From positions 7,750,001 through 7,814,000 of the forward strand of contig OY783203.1 of NCBI GenBank assembly GCA_963678705.1: a stretch of DNA of 64,000 nt, written 5' to 3'. How positions within the stretch are numbered: the first letter of the stretch is position 1; each line of letters starts with the position of its first letter. A program made the position numbers and the translations under genes. A model generated the notes under the pieces. The model did no database searches. It saw only the letters and a program-made list of their open reading frames with translations, and was not told the DNA's origin. Of this stretch, positions 26,074-38,167 are shown piece by piece. The stretch is from Panorpa germanica (Eukaryota > Arthropoda > Insecta > Mecoptera > Panorpidae).

Positions 26074-26143
26074 AACGCCTGATCTACGTGCAACTATATA
26101 TACACAAATAAAAGTATATATGGTTGCATATTGATCAGACGTT
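26074..26143. repeat. 70-bp palindromic insert inside the satellite (left arm)
   Basis: An imperfect palindrome whose arms start AACGCCTGATC and end GATCAGACGTT. It sits in the extra 103-base block that stretches one satellite period to 250 bases. Reverse-complement copies lie at 28514-28584 and 29058-29127 in the right arm. Confidence 0.8.
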
Positions 26144-28513
26144 ATAATTTAAAATATAATATAATTTCAAAAAGAAAAATTATTGATTTCTTAATATCTT
26201 TTGATGCAGTTATATGCTTTGGGCTTTAAGAAGACGAACTGTCTCAATAAATTTAAAATATCTCAACATTTGTGGATTTTATAAGGGTTTCTAAAAATTC
26301 ATGGACTTTTTTTTCAAAAAAAATAATTATTGATTTCTTAATATCTTTTGATGCAGTTATATCCATTTATGTTTAAGAAGACGAACTGCATTAAAAAATT
26401 TGAAATATCGTAACTATTTTGGATTTTATAAGGGTTTCTAAAAATTCACGGACTTTTTTTTTAAAAAGAAAAATTATTGATTTCTTAATATCTTTTGATG
26501 CAGTTATATGCTTTGGGCTTTAAGAAGACGAACTGCGTCAATAAATTTAAAATATCTCAACATTTGTGGATTTTATAAGGGTTTCTAAAAATTCATGGAC
26601 TTTTTTTTCAAAAAAAATAATTATTGATTTCTTAATATCTGTTAATGCAGTTATATGCTTTGGGCTTTAAGAAGACGAACTGTGTCAATAAATTTAAAAT
26701 ATCTCAACATTTGTGGATTTTATAAGGGTTTCTAAAAATTCATGGACTTTTTTTTCAAAAAAAATAATTATTGATTTCTTAATATCTGTTAATGCAGTTA
26801 TATGCTTTGGGCTTTAAGAAGACGAACTGTGTCAATAAATTTAAAATATCTCAACATTTGTGGATTTTATAAGGGTTTCTAAAAATTCATGGACTTTTTT
26901 TTCAAAAAAAATAAAATATTGATTTCTTAATATCTTTTGATGCAGTTATATGCTTTGGGCTTTAAGAAGACGAACTGTGTTAATAAATTTAAAATATCTC
27001 AACATTTGTGGATTTTATAAGGGTTTCTAAATATTCATGGACTTTTTTTTCAAAAAAAATAATTATCGATTTCTTAATATCTTTTGATGCAGTTATATCC
27101 ATTTATGTTTAAGAAGACGAACTGCATTAAAAAATTTGAAATACCGTAACTATTTTGGATTTTATCAGTGTTTCTAAAAATTCATGGACTTTTTTTTTCA
27201 AATTTTTTTTATCGATTTCTTAATATTTTTGGATGCAGTTATATTCGTTAAGGTTTAAGAAGGCGAACTGTTTTAACGGATTTGAAATATCTACAGTTTT
27301 GTGGATTTTAGAAGGGTTTTATAAAAAATATTTTTACATTTTAAAAATCTTATAAAATCCACAAAAGTTGAGATATTTTAAATTTATTGACACAGTTCGT
27401 TTTCTTAAATCTTAAAGCAAATAACTGTATCAAAAAATATTAAGAAATCATTAATTTTTTTTTTTGAAAAAAAGTCCATGAATTTTTAGAAACCCTTGTA
27501 AAATCTAAAGTATTTAAGATATTTCAAATTTTTTAATGCAGTTCGTCTTCTTAAATATAAATGGATATAACTGCATCAAAAAATATTAAGAAATCAATAA
27601 TTTTTTTTTTGAAAAAAAGTCCATGAATTTTTAGAAACCCTTATAAAATCCATAAATGTTGAGATATAATAAATTTATTGACACAGTTCGTCTTCTTAAA
27701 GCCAAAAGCATATAACTGCATCAACAGATATTAAGAAATCATTATTTTTTTTTTTTTAAAAAAAGTCCATGAATTTTTAGAAACCTTATAAAATCCACAA
27801 ATGTTGAGATATTTTAAATTTATTGACACAGTTCATCTTCTTAAAGCCCAAAGCATATAACTGCATCAAAAGATATTAAGAAATCAATAATTTTTCTTTT
27901 TAAAAAAAAAGTCCGTGAATTTTTAGAAACCCTTATAAAATCCAAAATAGTTACGATATTTCAAATTTTTTAATGCAGTTCGTCTTCTTAAACATAAATG
28001 GATATAACTGCATCAAAAGATATTAAGAAATCAATAATTATTTTTTTGAAAAAAAAAGTCCATAAATTTTTAGAAACCCTTATAAAATCCACAAATGTTG
28101 AGATATTTTAAATTTATTGGCACAGTTCGTCTTCTTAAAGCCCAAAGCATATAACTGCATCAAAAGATATTAAGAAATCAATAATTTTTCTTTTTTAAAA
28201 AAAAGTCCGTGAATTTTTAGAAACCCTTGTAAAATCTAAAGTATTTAAGATATTTCAAATTTTTTAATGCAGTTCGTCTTCTTAAACATAAATTGATATA
28301 ACTGTATCAAAAAATATTAGGAAATCAATAATTTTTATTTTTGAAAAGAAAGTCCATGAATTTTTAGAATCCCTTATAAAATCCAAAATAGTTACGATAT
28401 TTCAAATTTTTTAATGCAGTTCGTCTTCTTAAACTCAAATGGATATAACTGCATCAAAAAATATAAAGAAATCAATAATTTTTCTTTTTGAAATTATATT
28501 ATATTATAAATTA

Positions 28514-28584
28514 TAACGTCTGATCAATATGCAACCATATATACTTTTATTTGTGTATATATAGTTGCACGTAGATCAGGCGTT
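28514..28584. repeat. 70-bp palindromic insert in the satellite (right arm, copy 1)
   Basis: Reverse-complement copy of the insert at 26074-26143, again at a 249-base unit spacing. The flanking ATTATATTATAAATTATAA segment is shared with the other copies. Confidence 0.8.
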
Positions 28585-29057
28585 GGAAATCAGGAAAAAA
28601 GTCCATGAACTTTTAGAACCCCTTATAAAATCTAAAGTATTTAAAATATTTCAAATTTTTTAATGCAGTTCGCCTTCTTAAACATAAATGAGTATAACTG
28701 CATCAAAAAATATTAAGAAATCAATAATTTTTCTTTTTGAAAAAAAAGTCCATGAATTTTTAGAATCTCTTATAAAATCCAAAATAGTTACGATATTTCA
28801 AATTTTTTAGCACAGTTCGTCTTCTCAATTACAAATGAATATAACTGCATCAAAAAATATTAAGTAATCAATAATTTTTCTTTTTGAAAAAAAAGTCCAT
28901 GAATTTTTAGAATCACTTATAAAATCCAAAATAGTTACGATATTTCAAATTTTTTAATGCAGTTCGTCTTCTTAAACTTAAATGGATATAACTGCATCAA
29001 AAAATATTAAGAAATCAATAATTTTTCTTTTTGAAATTATATTATATTATAAATTAT

Positions 29058-29127
29058 AACGTCTGATCAATATGCAACCATATATACTTTTATTTGTGTA
29101 TATATAGTTGCACGTAGATCAGGCGTT
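29058..29127. repeat. 70-bp palindromic insert in the satellite (right arm, copy 2)
   Basis: Nearly identical to 28514-28584, including flanks. It probably spread with a multi-unit satellite block of about 544 bases and not by independent insertion. Confidence 0.8.
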
Positions 29128-29529
29128 GAAAATCAGGAAAAAAAGTCCATGAATTTTTAGAACCCCTTATAAAATCTAAAGTATTTAAGATAGTTCAAAT
29201 TTTTTAATGCAGTTCGTCTTCTTAAACATAAATGGATATAACTGCATCAAAAAATATTAAGAAATCAATAATTTTTCTTTTTCAAAAAAAAGTCTATGAA
29301 TTTTTAGAATCTCTTGTAAAATCCAAAATAATTACGATATTTCAAATTTTTTTGCACAGTTCGTCTTCCCAATTACAAATGAATATAATTGCATCAAAAA
29401 ATATTAAGAAATCAATAATTTTTCTTTTTGAAAAAAAAGTCCATGAATTTTTAGAATCCCTTATAAAATCCAAAATAGTTACGATATTTCAATTTTTTTA
29501 ATGCAGTTCGTTTTCTTAAACTTCCACAT

Positions 29530-30665
29530 TATACATATTTATTGGTATTACAATTTTCTTATCTAGCTAAATATTTAAGTAAGACACTGTAAAAACTAAA
29601 AATATTATTTTTAATCATACATAAAATTATTTTGAAATTTGTAATTAATTCATGCAAAATCGTGTAAAGATAGAGTTGGATGTACATAAGCACACCAATT
29701 ATGGGCATCAAAGGCCTCAAATTGTCACTGGATTATATTTAATAAAGTTGAATATGGACGGGGGAACAAAACATACAAAAAGTTTTTTAGAATAGAACTC
29801 AGTAGTAAAATCATTGTCTAACTTCTAGTGCACTGAGAAACTATATTTTGAATAGGGACCTATGATATTTATCACAATGGGGTCCCGCCTCTGGTTATCA
29901 CCTGCAAGATTAAAAAGTGTTACTGAAATTTGTGACTCCATTTAATGGCTAAGGGCTACCTATCAACTATAGTACGAGGCCCAAAAAAGCCTCCTTTACA
30001 TAAATTCGGCACTGTAATGCGGCTAATATAGTAAGAAAATCGATTTTAATATAGACCCCGTATATTATTCTGGGTCGATTTGACGTAGAATTTTTCACAT
30101 GTATTGTAATTAAAAAGTATGTTAGAAATGTCAGGTATCAAATTATTATAAAAGGAGTTACCCATTGCGTGTGTAAGCTGTAAATATAAATGTGTGGGTG
30201 GTGGTGGGTGGTTTGAGTGGGTTGTAATGGCATTTACAGCTATGGTTGTCCGAATGACATGCGAAAACAAACACAGGGCGAAGCATTAACTATTCCCTAG
30301 ACGCAATAAATATTATTAAATAGTAGTGACATTTTTTATTACTTTAATCATATTACTTTAGTCAGTATTTCTCTAGTTATGTTTTTCTCATTGTATAACA
30401 CAAGTCACCGGTCTTCCATGAATCATTTTTTTGCTATTTAATTAAATATCGATAAACACAGTTACGTGTGTTTAATGTTTACTTAACACACAAAAGTATA
30501 TTTTACATAATATATATATTTATGTATTATATATCCATTTTATTGATATTAGAAATAAAATTGCATTGTTTGTATTTCTATAATCATAAATATTCCAGAA
30601 ACAGTCAGGCTTTTGGAATGCTATAAATTGAATAAACAATATGGGAATAAAATATGTTGTTTATA
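29530..30665. other. intergenic DNA, no gene seen
   Basis: AT-rich, no exons. A G-rich patch (GTGGGTGGTGGTGGGTGG, about 30194-30212) has only three GGG runs and is a weak quadruplex candidate. Confidence 0.45.
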
Positions 30666-30670
30666 ATTCA

Positions 30671-30740
30671 AATTACGAGAGCTCGACGATAATTTTTCTA
30701 AAAGAGGTTATATATAAATCACCGTCGAACTCTCGTAATT
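30671..30740. repeat. short inverted repeat (18-bp arms, 33-base loop)
   Basis: AATTACGAGAGCTCGACG at the left pairs with CGTCGAACTCTCGTAATT at the right with one mismatch. This could be a tiny MITE or a hairpin. A phrase ACACCCTGTATAATACGG at about 30866 nearby resembles an insect transposon end, but no partner was found. Confidence 0.6.
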
Positions 30741-31326
30741 AGAACTACAGTAGTTATACCAAATAACCAGTGGCATATACCGAAACCAATAGGACCTGTG
30801 AATCATTTTATCTCTCTTTTTCCTCGCTCCTTTTATTTTTGGATTCGATGCGCCTCTGCAAACAACACCCTGTATAATACGGAGTGTGTGTATGTCCTTC
30901 ATTACAGGTAACGGATGACTCGCAATTTAAGCTGTTTTGTGTTTGTGATTACATTAATTCGCTAAATATCGTTTATCAGCTATCATTATGTGTTTTGGTT
31001 AAACGTAAATACTCGTAAAATACTTAAAGCTTGTGGTTTAACTGATATCATAGGCTTTATCACATAGACAGTGTTGAGCAACCTTTAGTAAAATACAAGA
31101 ATTATTTCGTTCTGTATTAAAACTTATTTACCCGATAAACACAAAACAGCATGTAGCATCTTATTCTAAGAAGGATCAAATTTTGCATAAATATTTAGAT
31201 AAATGACATATGTTGGCAAATCTATTGTTATTTGCAAATATTAATTCAGTGGAGGAGTACCTTTTGCTAATATTAGTTAGAATGTAATAACAATGCCTTT
31301 TTGATAATTACGCAACTTTATACCTC

Positions 31327-31618
31327 GTACCCTACAAACAATTTGTCGTATCAGAGAGCGGTCAGACAGTAGTCAAACAGTGTTCGGGAGAACATATCTG
31401 GTAGTACTAGGTAGTAGCACGACTTGCACCTCAGTAAACCTCGTTTGGAAAGTATTGGGAAGGCAATCAGAGGGGGTACGGAGCGTTCCGGCAGGTGCAG
31501 ATATGCTGTCCAAAGCTTCATGTAATGTCTCATTAATGTCTAATAGGATTCCAATCACCATTCATAGTGATACGATTCGCATCTAATTGGATTCCGATCA
31601 AAATTGTTTGTAGGGTAC
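31327..31618. mobile_element. 292-bp MITE with perfect 18-bp terminal inverted repeats
   Basis: GTACCCTACAAACAATTT at 31327-31344 is perfectly repeated in reverse at 31601-31618. The target duplication is ambiguous because GTAC is itself palindromic (TA or GTAC). The three short open frames inside overlap each other and are unlikely to be coding. Confidence 0.75.
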
Positions 31619-31789
31619 CCATTGGTGCGACACTAATAAAAACTCTACTTATGCTAATCTTTAAAACTCTACCGAATATTTTTATTATACAGAAATGTTT
31701 CCAAAGCTTGGCGGTACACCACAATGGGCAGTGTATGTAAATTTAAAGAAGTATTTTTGATGACGGTTGACAAGTTTTAGATATAGAGT

Positions 31790-32012
31790 TGTTTTTTTCT
31801 TAAATTTTATATTGGAGGATTTATAAAAGTTAACAAGCACAAAGACGACAAATATTAATGATGATAAACTAAGGTACGTTAATGTTTTAAAAGATATAGC
31901 CATGAACAGAAGTGGGTTTTCTAAAGCGCGAGACGCAAGAGTCAAATGCATATATTGTAATGACTTTTTCTACTTGAGCGAGGTGGTTGCCCCGTTTGCC
32001 ACCTGAAGGACG
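31790..32012 (+). repeat. dispersed repeat family R1, copy 2
   Basis: Matches the core and right part of the 17341-17690 copy: TTAAATTTTATATTGGA, GACGACAAATATTAAT, GATAAACTAAGGTAC, GCGAGA, then TTGCCCCGTTTGCCACC. The GC-rich left end is missing. Confidence 0.7.
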
Positions 32013-34277
32013 AGAAGGTTCTCAGTCTCTTGTACAATCTCAGTAGTTGTACCTATTATACACAAGCAGCCGCTGCCAACAAAACATCTTCATTATCGCA
32101 CATGGTTTATGAAACTGAGTCTTCCGACATAACAAGTTTCCCTATTTAATTATTCCCTAAAAACAATTAAATATTTAAAAAATTATCTTTGTTTTGCGGT
32201 AGGTGTTCACAAAGTGACCATCATTATGAAAAGCAGCCTACGCATTGAATTTAATAAAAGAAGATACCACTGCATACTGTATAACAAACCCTATTGTTAA
32301 AGATCTAATTTTTAATACTTTTTTTTCTAAACATACAAAACTAGTTCAATGAATTCGTACGAACTATAAAAAATGATGTATTAAGTCACATAACGTGTTG
32401 TACAACTTCTTACAACAAGTACTGGATGTCGTACTTGGAGATATCGGGCGTCTAATGGTGTACAAAGACAGTAAATGCAAATATTTGCTGCCTATGACTT
32501 GTCAACAGTTTGTTTACCCTAAAGATAATTAATTATTCATTGTTTACGAATATCGCGATAAAGGTCCGCCTTACTCCATTGCTTTAGCTCTGAGATTATA
32601 ATTTATAATTAGTTTTTTGTTCAATATGTAAATAAGGGATGTAATTTCTACTTTGCCGTTTTAATCTTGTCATTTACGAATTTATTTAGAAAGACATCTT
32701 AAGTGGCTGGATTTGTAAATGAAATCCTTAATTTGCATATAACAAGAATGTATTATACATTCTAATTCTTAATGTCGAAACTAGATTTTTTATTTTCACT
32801 TGTAAATGCTACGTTACAATCTGTTACAAAGTCATGAACAATACTAAGTACCTATATTCACCCAGCTTAGGATATAGGGGGAGGGAGGAGGCAAACCAGG
32901 GTCAGGAACAAGTAACCTACCCTGTTACTTTTTTTTTATTTAATTTTTTTCATAAATGAAAAGACAAAATTTGAAAAATCGTAGATGCGCTACAGATGCT
33001 GACAATGAGTATGTCATTTTAGAAATTTGTAGTTATTTTTTTTTTCAACTAAAGAAAAAAAGAGTAAATAAAAATTTTGAAGTCCCTTTATTTTCCTCTC
33101 ATGCCAATTTCAATTATACCCAGTCATAAAGTACAGAGTTGAGGGGGAATGAAGTATTTAAAAGTAGAAAATTGTATTAATTTTAAAGCCAAAACACAGA
33201 CAATATATATAATACATTTATATGAAAACATAAAGTTTCAAAAGTCTAAGGAAACAAGCTACGTATTTGAAAATCAATAATAAGCCCACGAGTTGATTTG
33301 GAAACACTTTAAAATGTTTATAAGTTGATGTTTTTGTTGGTCTTAAATTACATCATGTAATAATAAAGTTACTATCGGGACATCAAATATCCAATTATTT
33401 TCTCTTCTTTGCCTTTGATTTTCTATTTTTGCCTCTGGCGTTATTCTAACGTTGTGAAGTACACATTAAGTATTATATTCTTAACACTTATTACACTTGA
33501 CAAACCAAAGGTTAAAAAAATATATTCTTTATCAGGTGATGCTTGCTTTTGCTGTGACGTAGGGCCTTGTTTTGACAGCTTTTCATGTTTCAAGTTCAGG
33601 CAGCTATTATATCCTTTTGTAACAAAATACCAAACCACAAGATTTTTAATAATACCACAAAAAGGAATCTTAATTTCATAGGAAAAGACCCACCCAGTAA
33701 ATAACCCAGTTGTTAAATTATCTCAGTGATGGTCGTGCAATTTGTTCATCCATTATGATCCGAAGTCTCTATGAAAATTAGAAACATAGTTGATAAAATT
33801 TAGTTGTGAAGCAAAGCTTGAATATCATTAAAATGTACTATATATTGGTAAAGTAACTCATTAGAATCTAAAATGTCTGTTTCTTAATTAGGGACAATAT
33901 TTTAGTGGATATTAACAATGAAAATAGTCATTTTTGCACCCAGAATAAGCAGAAAAATCTTCGCCAACATTTTGATTTTGGAAAGAATTAAAAACCAATT
34001 CAACATATGCCGTAATAATATGTTTGCATATAATTTAGTAAATGTTCAAAATATTCAATCAGAAAAACTTAAAAACACCCTAATTCGCATGAAAAGGAAA
34101 AAGATCTTATGCTTATGATATAAGGCTCATTTAGATTAATATATGTTTCACTTCAAATAAGAACGCTTGAAATTACAAGTCTAAATTACACCCATATTTA
34201 GACGTTGTAATTTTTGTAGAACCCTTCTATATCTGACCGAATTTAAGAACGCATTAGTCGGCTGCAACAACTATTAA
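32013..34277. other. intergenic DNA, no gene seen
   Basis: AT-rich. The open frames at 33409-33681 and 33918-34118 lack splice or domain support. A purine-rich GGGGGAGGGAGGAGG patch lies at about 32878-32891. Confidence 0.45.
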
Positions 34278-34285
34278 CTGCAAAG

Positions 34286-34592
34286 CAGTAAAGTAGCATG
34301 CCTTAGACGGGCACCGTATCAAAATTTATTAAGGGGGCCCAAGTGATGGGTAAAGATTTTTCACAAAAGGAACAAAGACCCTCGCATTGAATTAAAATAA
34401 TTATACTCGTATATTGATTATACGTTATTACTTACAATTAATAATCCTAAGAACTAAGCTAAGTACGGCCTCAGAGTTTAAGTGAGATTGTGGATAACAT
34501 TTTTCGAATTTTTGCTTACACACGTTTGGGGCCCTTATAGTCCGGGGGCCCGTATCATTGATACGGCAGATACGGCGGTAGCTACGACACTG
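34286..34592. mobile_element. 307-bp hAT-like non-autonomous element with 8-bp target duplication
   Basis: Ends are CAGTAAAGTAGC at the left and GCTACGACACTG at the right. Reading inwards, both ends carry a GTAGC core, an ACCGTATC/GCCGTATC segment and a GGGGGCCC block. The flanks CTGCAAAG (34278-34285) and CTGCTAAG (34593-34600) form an 8-bp duplication with one mismatch, which is the hAT hallmark. No transposase remains. Confidence 0.7.
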
Positions 34593-34824
34593 CTGCTAAG
34601 GATTAGTAAGACAATCTAAAGAACGAAATAACTTACAACGTAACAGATCTAGCTCCTTGTGATTAAACAAACTGCTTCTCCTTAACTCCAGAATAAATTT
34701 CAGCGGGGTTGGAAAGAGCTCTTCTGCTGCACGCCTGCAGAACGTAAAAAAATAAATAAAAATGTTTCAACTAGAGAACAAAATGTAGTTCCATTTTAGA
34801 TTACGAAAACACAACAAAAGAGTT

Positions 34825-35051
34825 CCCATTAAACAATTTAGTGAAATGTCCTGTTTTGTGACGTTTCTATCACTATTAAACTTCATTTGTATTCCGACTG
34901 ATGGAGTGGTTCCGCCATTTGTAGCAGATAAAATAGACATTTCATATGAACGCGATTGTGAGAAACTAAACTGTAAATGAAGTCTTTCATGACAAAAAAA
35001 TCATACGTATCTTCAATATGATGGCAAAGTGACTGCAAAATGTTTACTGGG
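34825..35051. mobile_element. small element of the CCCAGTAAAC-ended family
   Basis: The left end CCCATTAAACAATTTAGTG and right end AAAATGTTTACTGGG match the termini of the larger element at 44158-44997. It is 227 bp long with no coding capacity. No clear target duplication was found. Confidence 0.55.
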
Positions 35052-36400
35052 TTATGTTTTACATCATTTACACATAAGAAATATGAAGTGTCAACATTAG
35101 CATCTATTTGCCAACATATCTAAGAAGGATCTGGAAATATTTCCAATATATTTTGGTAAGAAACAACTAAAATTTTAACTTTACGTATAAGAATAAAAAT
35201 GTCTTTGACATTTTCTAATAACATGTAACATGAAAATTGGATGTCTAAATTGTCATCGATATTTTTTGCGTAGTGCACTTTGTTATAATACTAATTGGAA
35301 TTATTTCGTTACCTTAATAAAGCAAAGAATATTTCCTGTAATCACACTTCTACGTTATTAGTCAAAGATTTTTTTCTACGAAAACAACGAGTCATATGAT
35401 CTTATTGTGCTTCTTATTTAATGGCCACTGTAAGCTTTACATTACAATCATCGGATGTGGAAATTACCAGAAATGTGTTAATTCATTAGTGTTGCCGCAT
35501 CAGTAAAATAAATATATTTATAAATAGTTTCGAATAAAACGAATTAACTTAAATACCAAAATAATTATAAAAATATAGTTCCATTAATTTATAATTTAGT
35601 TTACAAATAATTTTCTAAATGTCTGTGTACTAATTTAATTTTGTTTTTATTTTGCTTAAAAAATAGGTACTGCATTGACTAAAACAGTACTGAGAAAACA
35701 GTACTACCCATTTTAATAAAACCGCGTTCTTACGGGGATGGGGAGAGTTCAGTTCAACATGGTAATGAACGTATTGATGTATTTGAAGAAACACATGACT
35801 TGAATGTGTTCATATATTTGAACAAGTAACTAATTAACAATTCGCCGATAGTAGAAATTTGTTTATTATAACCTAAATATAAATGTCAGATAATAATTTG
35901 AATGAAATATTTATTTATGGCCCAAATTGCCTAAACATATTCCTATGCTTTCGGCAAGATCAGTTTCTTATTAAAATGTGTTAACATCAACTCGTTCAAG
36001 TTATCTTCTTCTTTCCATGAATCATTATCGTTCAACTCAACGCACCCCGTGTAAACGCCAAAAGTTAAGAGCGGTATTAAACGATATGTTCAAATTATAA
36101 AATGGGCCGACATACAAGTATACCGCATAAAGAATAAAATAATTTTGACGTTGACTTGATACATAAACATAACCTATCTTTGTTATATTCTTATTTTTTT
36201 AAATTTCGCATGAAATGGTAATTAATCTTAGAAAATGAAAGATAAGTATACCGTTTTTTCGTCTATTCGTACATTTTATTTCTCAATTTTAGTAATTTTT
36301 TATCGCATTTTTTACAGATACTTAGTTTTCCCATGTATGGAAATCTATTTGAATCTGCAGACAAAAATTCTATATCAAATGTATCAGGTTTGTTCGATAT
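35052..36400. other. intergenic DNA, no gene seen
   Basis: AT-rich, no exons with splice support. The frame at 36235-36456 runs into the mariner end and is not real. Confidence 0.45.
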
Positions 36401-36401
36401 A

Positions 36402-37002
36402 CGAGGCGTCTTTTTTAAGTAGGTACCGTTTTGGAATTAAAAAAAGACGTGCTTAGAAAAGATAGAAAAAGATATCGCAATAATTTTATTTTTACATGAA
36501 AGCCTGTACCTTAATCTACTTTTCTACAGCCATTACAGTCTGATTCTTCATTGTATACGTTGTTTACTGAGTGTTTAAGATGCCTCCGACAATCGTGAGT
36601 CCCGCCGCTTGTGAAGTACGGGCTGTTATACGATTTCTTAGTGCTAAAGGCCTAAACCGATCGATATTCATCGTGAGATCTGTGAAGTTTACGGACAAAA
36701 CATTATGAGTGATGGAATGGTAAGGAAATGGGAGAGAGCATTTAAAGATGGCCGCACAAATGTGCATGATGAAAAAACTCAAAACAGTTGTGATACAGTG
36801 GTTAACAAGTCAGGCGGCAGAATTTTATGAGGAGGGTATTCAAAAACTGGTGCAACGTTATGACAAGTGCCTCAATATTCACGGAAATTATGTAGAAAAG
36901 TAGATTAAGGTACAGGCTTTCATGTATAAATAAAATTATTGCGATATCTTTCCACGTCTTTTTTTAATTCCAAAACGGTACTCACTTAAAAAACACGCCT
37001 CG
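36402..37002 (+). mobile_element. internally deleted mariner element (601 bp)
   Basis: Long terminal inverted repeats start CGAGGCGTCTTTTTTAAGTA (left) and match in reverse at the right end. They extend through a shared TACCGTTTTGGAATTAAAAA segment, about 50 bp in all. TA flanks both sides (36400-36401, 37003-37004), as expected for Tc1/mariner. Full-length mariners are about 1.3 kb, so more than half is missing. The remaining coding parts are described at 36580-36903. Confidence 0.9.
36580..36903 (+). pseudogene. mariner transposase remnant
   Basis: The N-terminal part starts at ATG 36580 (MPPTIVSPAACEVRAVIRF), the helix-turn-helix end of a mariner transposase. A single-base loss after about 23 codons, in GGCCTAAACCG, shifts the frame. 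The continuation, with MSDGMVRKWERAFKDGRTN, is then readable in another frame. The DDD catalytic core is deleted and the sequence jumps to the family's C-terminal end (FYEEGIQKLVQRYDKCLN) before TAG at 36901-36903. It cannot make a functional transposase. Confidence 0.88.
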
Positions 37003-37152
37003 TACTTTAATAATTTAGGTGGTACTAACTTGTTATCATCAGTAATATAGGTGGTAACAATTTTGGCATATTTCATTGAATGCTTTGAGATTAATGGCAT
37101 TATTTTGTACTTTTTATCGGCATAGGGAACATTGGCTGGTCTTTAACTGACT

Positions 37153-37525
37153 CTCCGCCCTTTGGGGGTGGCAAGCAAAGCCTCGCTCTTGTAGGGGCCT
37201 CGCATTCTCGCGCAACAACCTAAGTACAAAAATTCATTACTATATATGTATTTGAATCTCGCGCCTCGTTCTTTAGAAATCTTTAAAGGCATTCATGTGC
37301 CTTAGTTTATCATCATTAATATTTGTCGTCTTTGTGCTTGTTAACTTTTATAGAACTTCCAATATAAAATTTTATTTCTCGTCAATTATCATCAAAAATA
37401 CTTACTTACAACTTACATAAATTATACAAAGAACAAGTGCCTCGCAAAGATGTGCCGCCCCGGTGCCTCGCAAATATCTGCTACCCCAGGGCCTCGCAAA
37501 GATCTGCTGCCCGGGGCCTCGCGAT
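37153..37525 (-). repeat. dispersed repeat family R1, copy 3
   Basis: Reverse-complement copy of the 17341-17690 element, with GC-rich ends (GGGGTGGCAAGCAAAGCCTCG; GGGCCTCGCAAAGATCTG) and the conserved core GATTAATATTTGTCGTC-like segment. The GCCTCGCAAAGAT-type phrase is repeated three times near its right side (about 37440-37510), suggesting an end-amplified tail. Confidence 0.7.
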
Positions 37526-38164
37526 GGCTAAGGCCGGTCTTGGTCTTTAAATAATAAAATGGGGATTATAGTTTTAAAAATAATAAAACCCTTTACTTAT
37601 AATACTTTTTTACATTAAATTTTATTCAGCTAATAAAATGTTATAGAGATTTAAGGTAATACCTATATTTTATGTTTAGCGGGTTTGGTGTTTATAAAAA
37701 TTACACATGTACTCGTACAATTGATTCAATGAAGGTACTGTTAAAATAAAATGGTAGTTGTCACATTATAAATAGATTAAATAATGATATAGGTCAAAGG
37801 ATTGCCTTAGCTTGCCTTAGTTCGCCCACGCTTGTCGACCTTTCCTGCCTGGCAAGCATTGAAACGGCTTTAAACTTTAAAGTATGGATTATCCATATCC
37901 TGCTACAGTGTTTCTGTAACTTAGACTCCTTCCATTTTATCGTTGTGTAATATACGTATTTTTGATAAAGATTATCTCGTCGTACGGGCTAAATTATATT
38001 ATGTGTCTAGCAATACGTTCGAATGATAATTCAGTGACTTTTTGAATTTCCCGCACACCTTCCGTTAACTGCTATCTACTAATAGACTACTGTCAAGCTG
38101 CGTTATTTAGTTTGTGTTGGATGCCGCGATTGCGATTGAGGCTACGAGTTGCTACTCAGTAATA
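37526..38164. other. intergenic DNA, no gene seen
   Basis: AT-rich sequence between two repeats; a GCCTTAGCTTGCCTTAG direct repeat lies at about 37803-37820. Confidence 0.45.
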
Positions 38165-38167
38165 TTA

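Larger units (their letters stand above)
25930..29525. repeat. 147-bp satellite arranged as a giant inverted repeat
   Basis: The unit contains GATTTCTTAATATCTTTTGA, then TGCAGTTATAT, AAGAAGACGAACTG, ATTTTATAAGGGTTTCTAAA and TTCATGGACTTTTTTT. GACGAACTG starts at 25983, 26233, 26380, 26527, 26674, 26821, 26969, 27116 and 27262, so the spacing is 146-148 bases. After about 27332 the units run in the opposite orientation, with starts from 27393 to 29504 (14 units, spacing 145-147). Three gaps are about 250 instead of 147; each holds an inserted block of about 103 bases. Two unit subtypes intermix (TGCTTTGGGCTTT and CCATTTATGTTT). Confidence 0.92.

Noticed and set aside
29232-29501. 89-codon frame with an internal repeat in the satellite
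   Set aside because: The satellite period (147) is a multiple of three, so one open frame repeats automatically; composition is satellite DNA.
25930-29525. CRISPR-like array
   Set aside because: Units are contiguous with no unique spacers, and the genome is eukaryotic.
30180-30230. G-quadruplex
   Set aside because: Only three GGG runs; too weak to call.
31351-31586. Three overlapping frames of 60-68 codons
   Set aside because: All lie inside a MITE with perfect 18-bp inverted ends.
33409-33681. 90-codon plus frame with several cysteines
   Set aside because: No splice, start or domain support; overlaps an equally long opposite frame.
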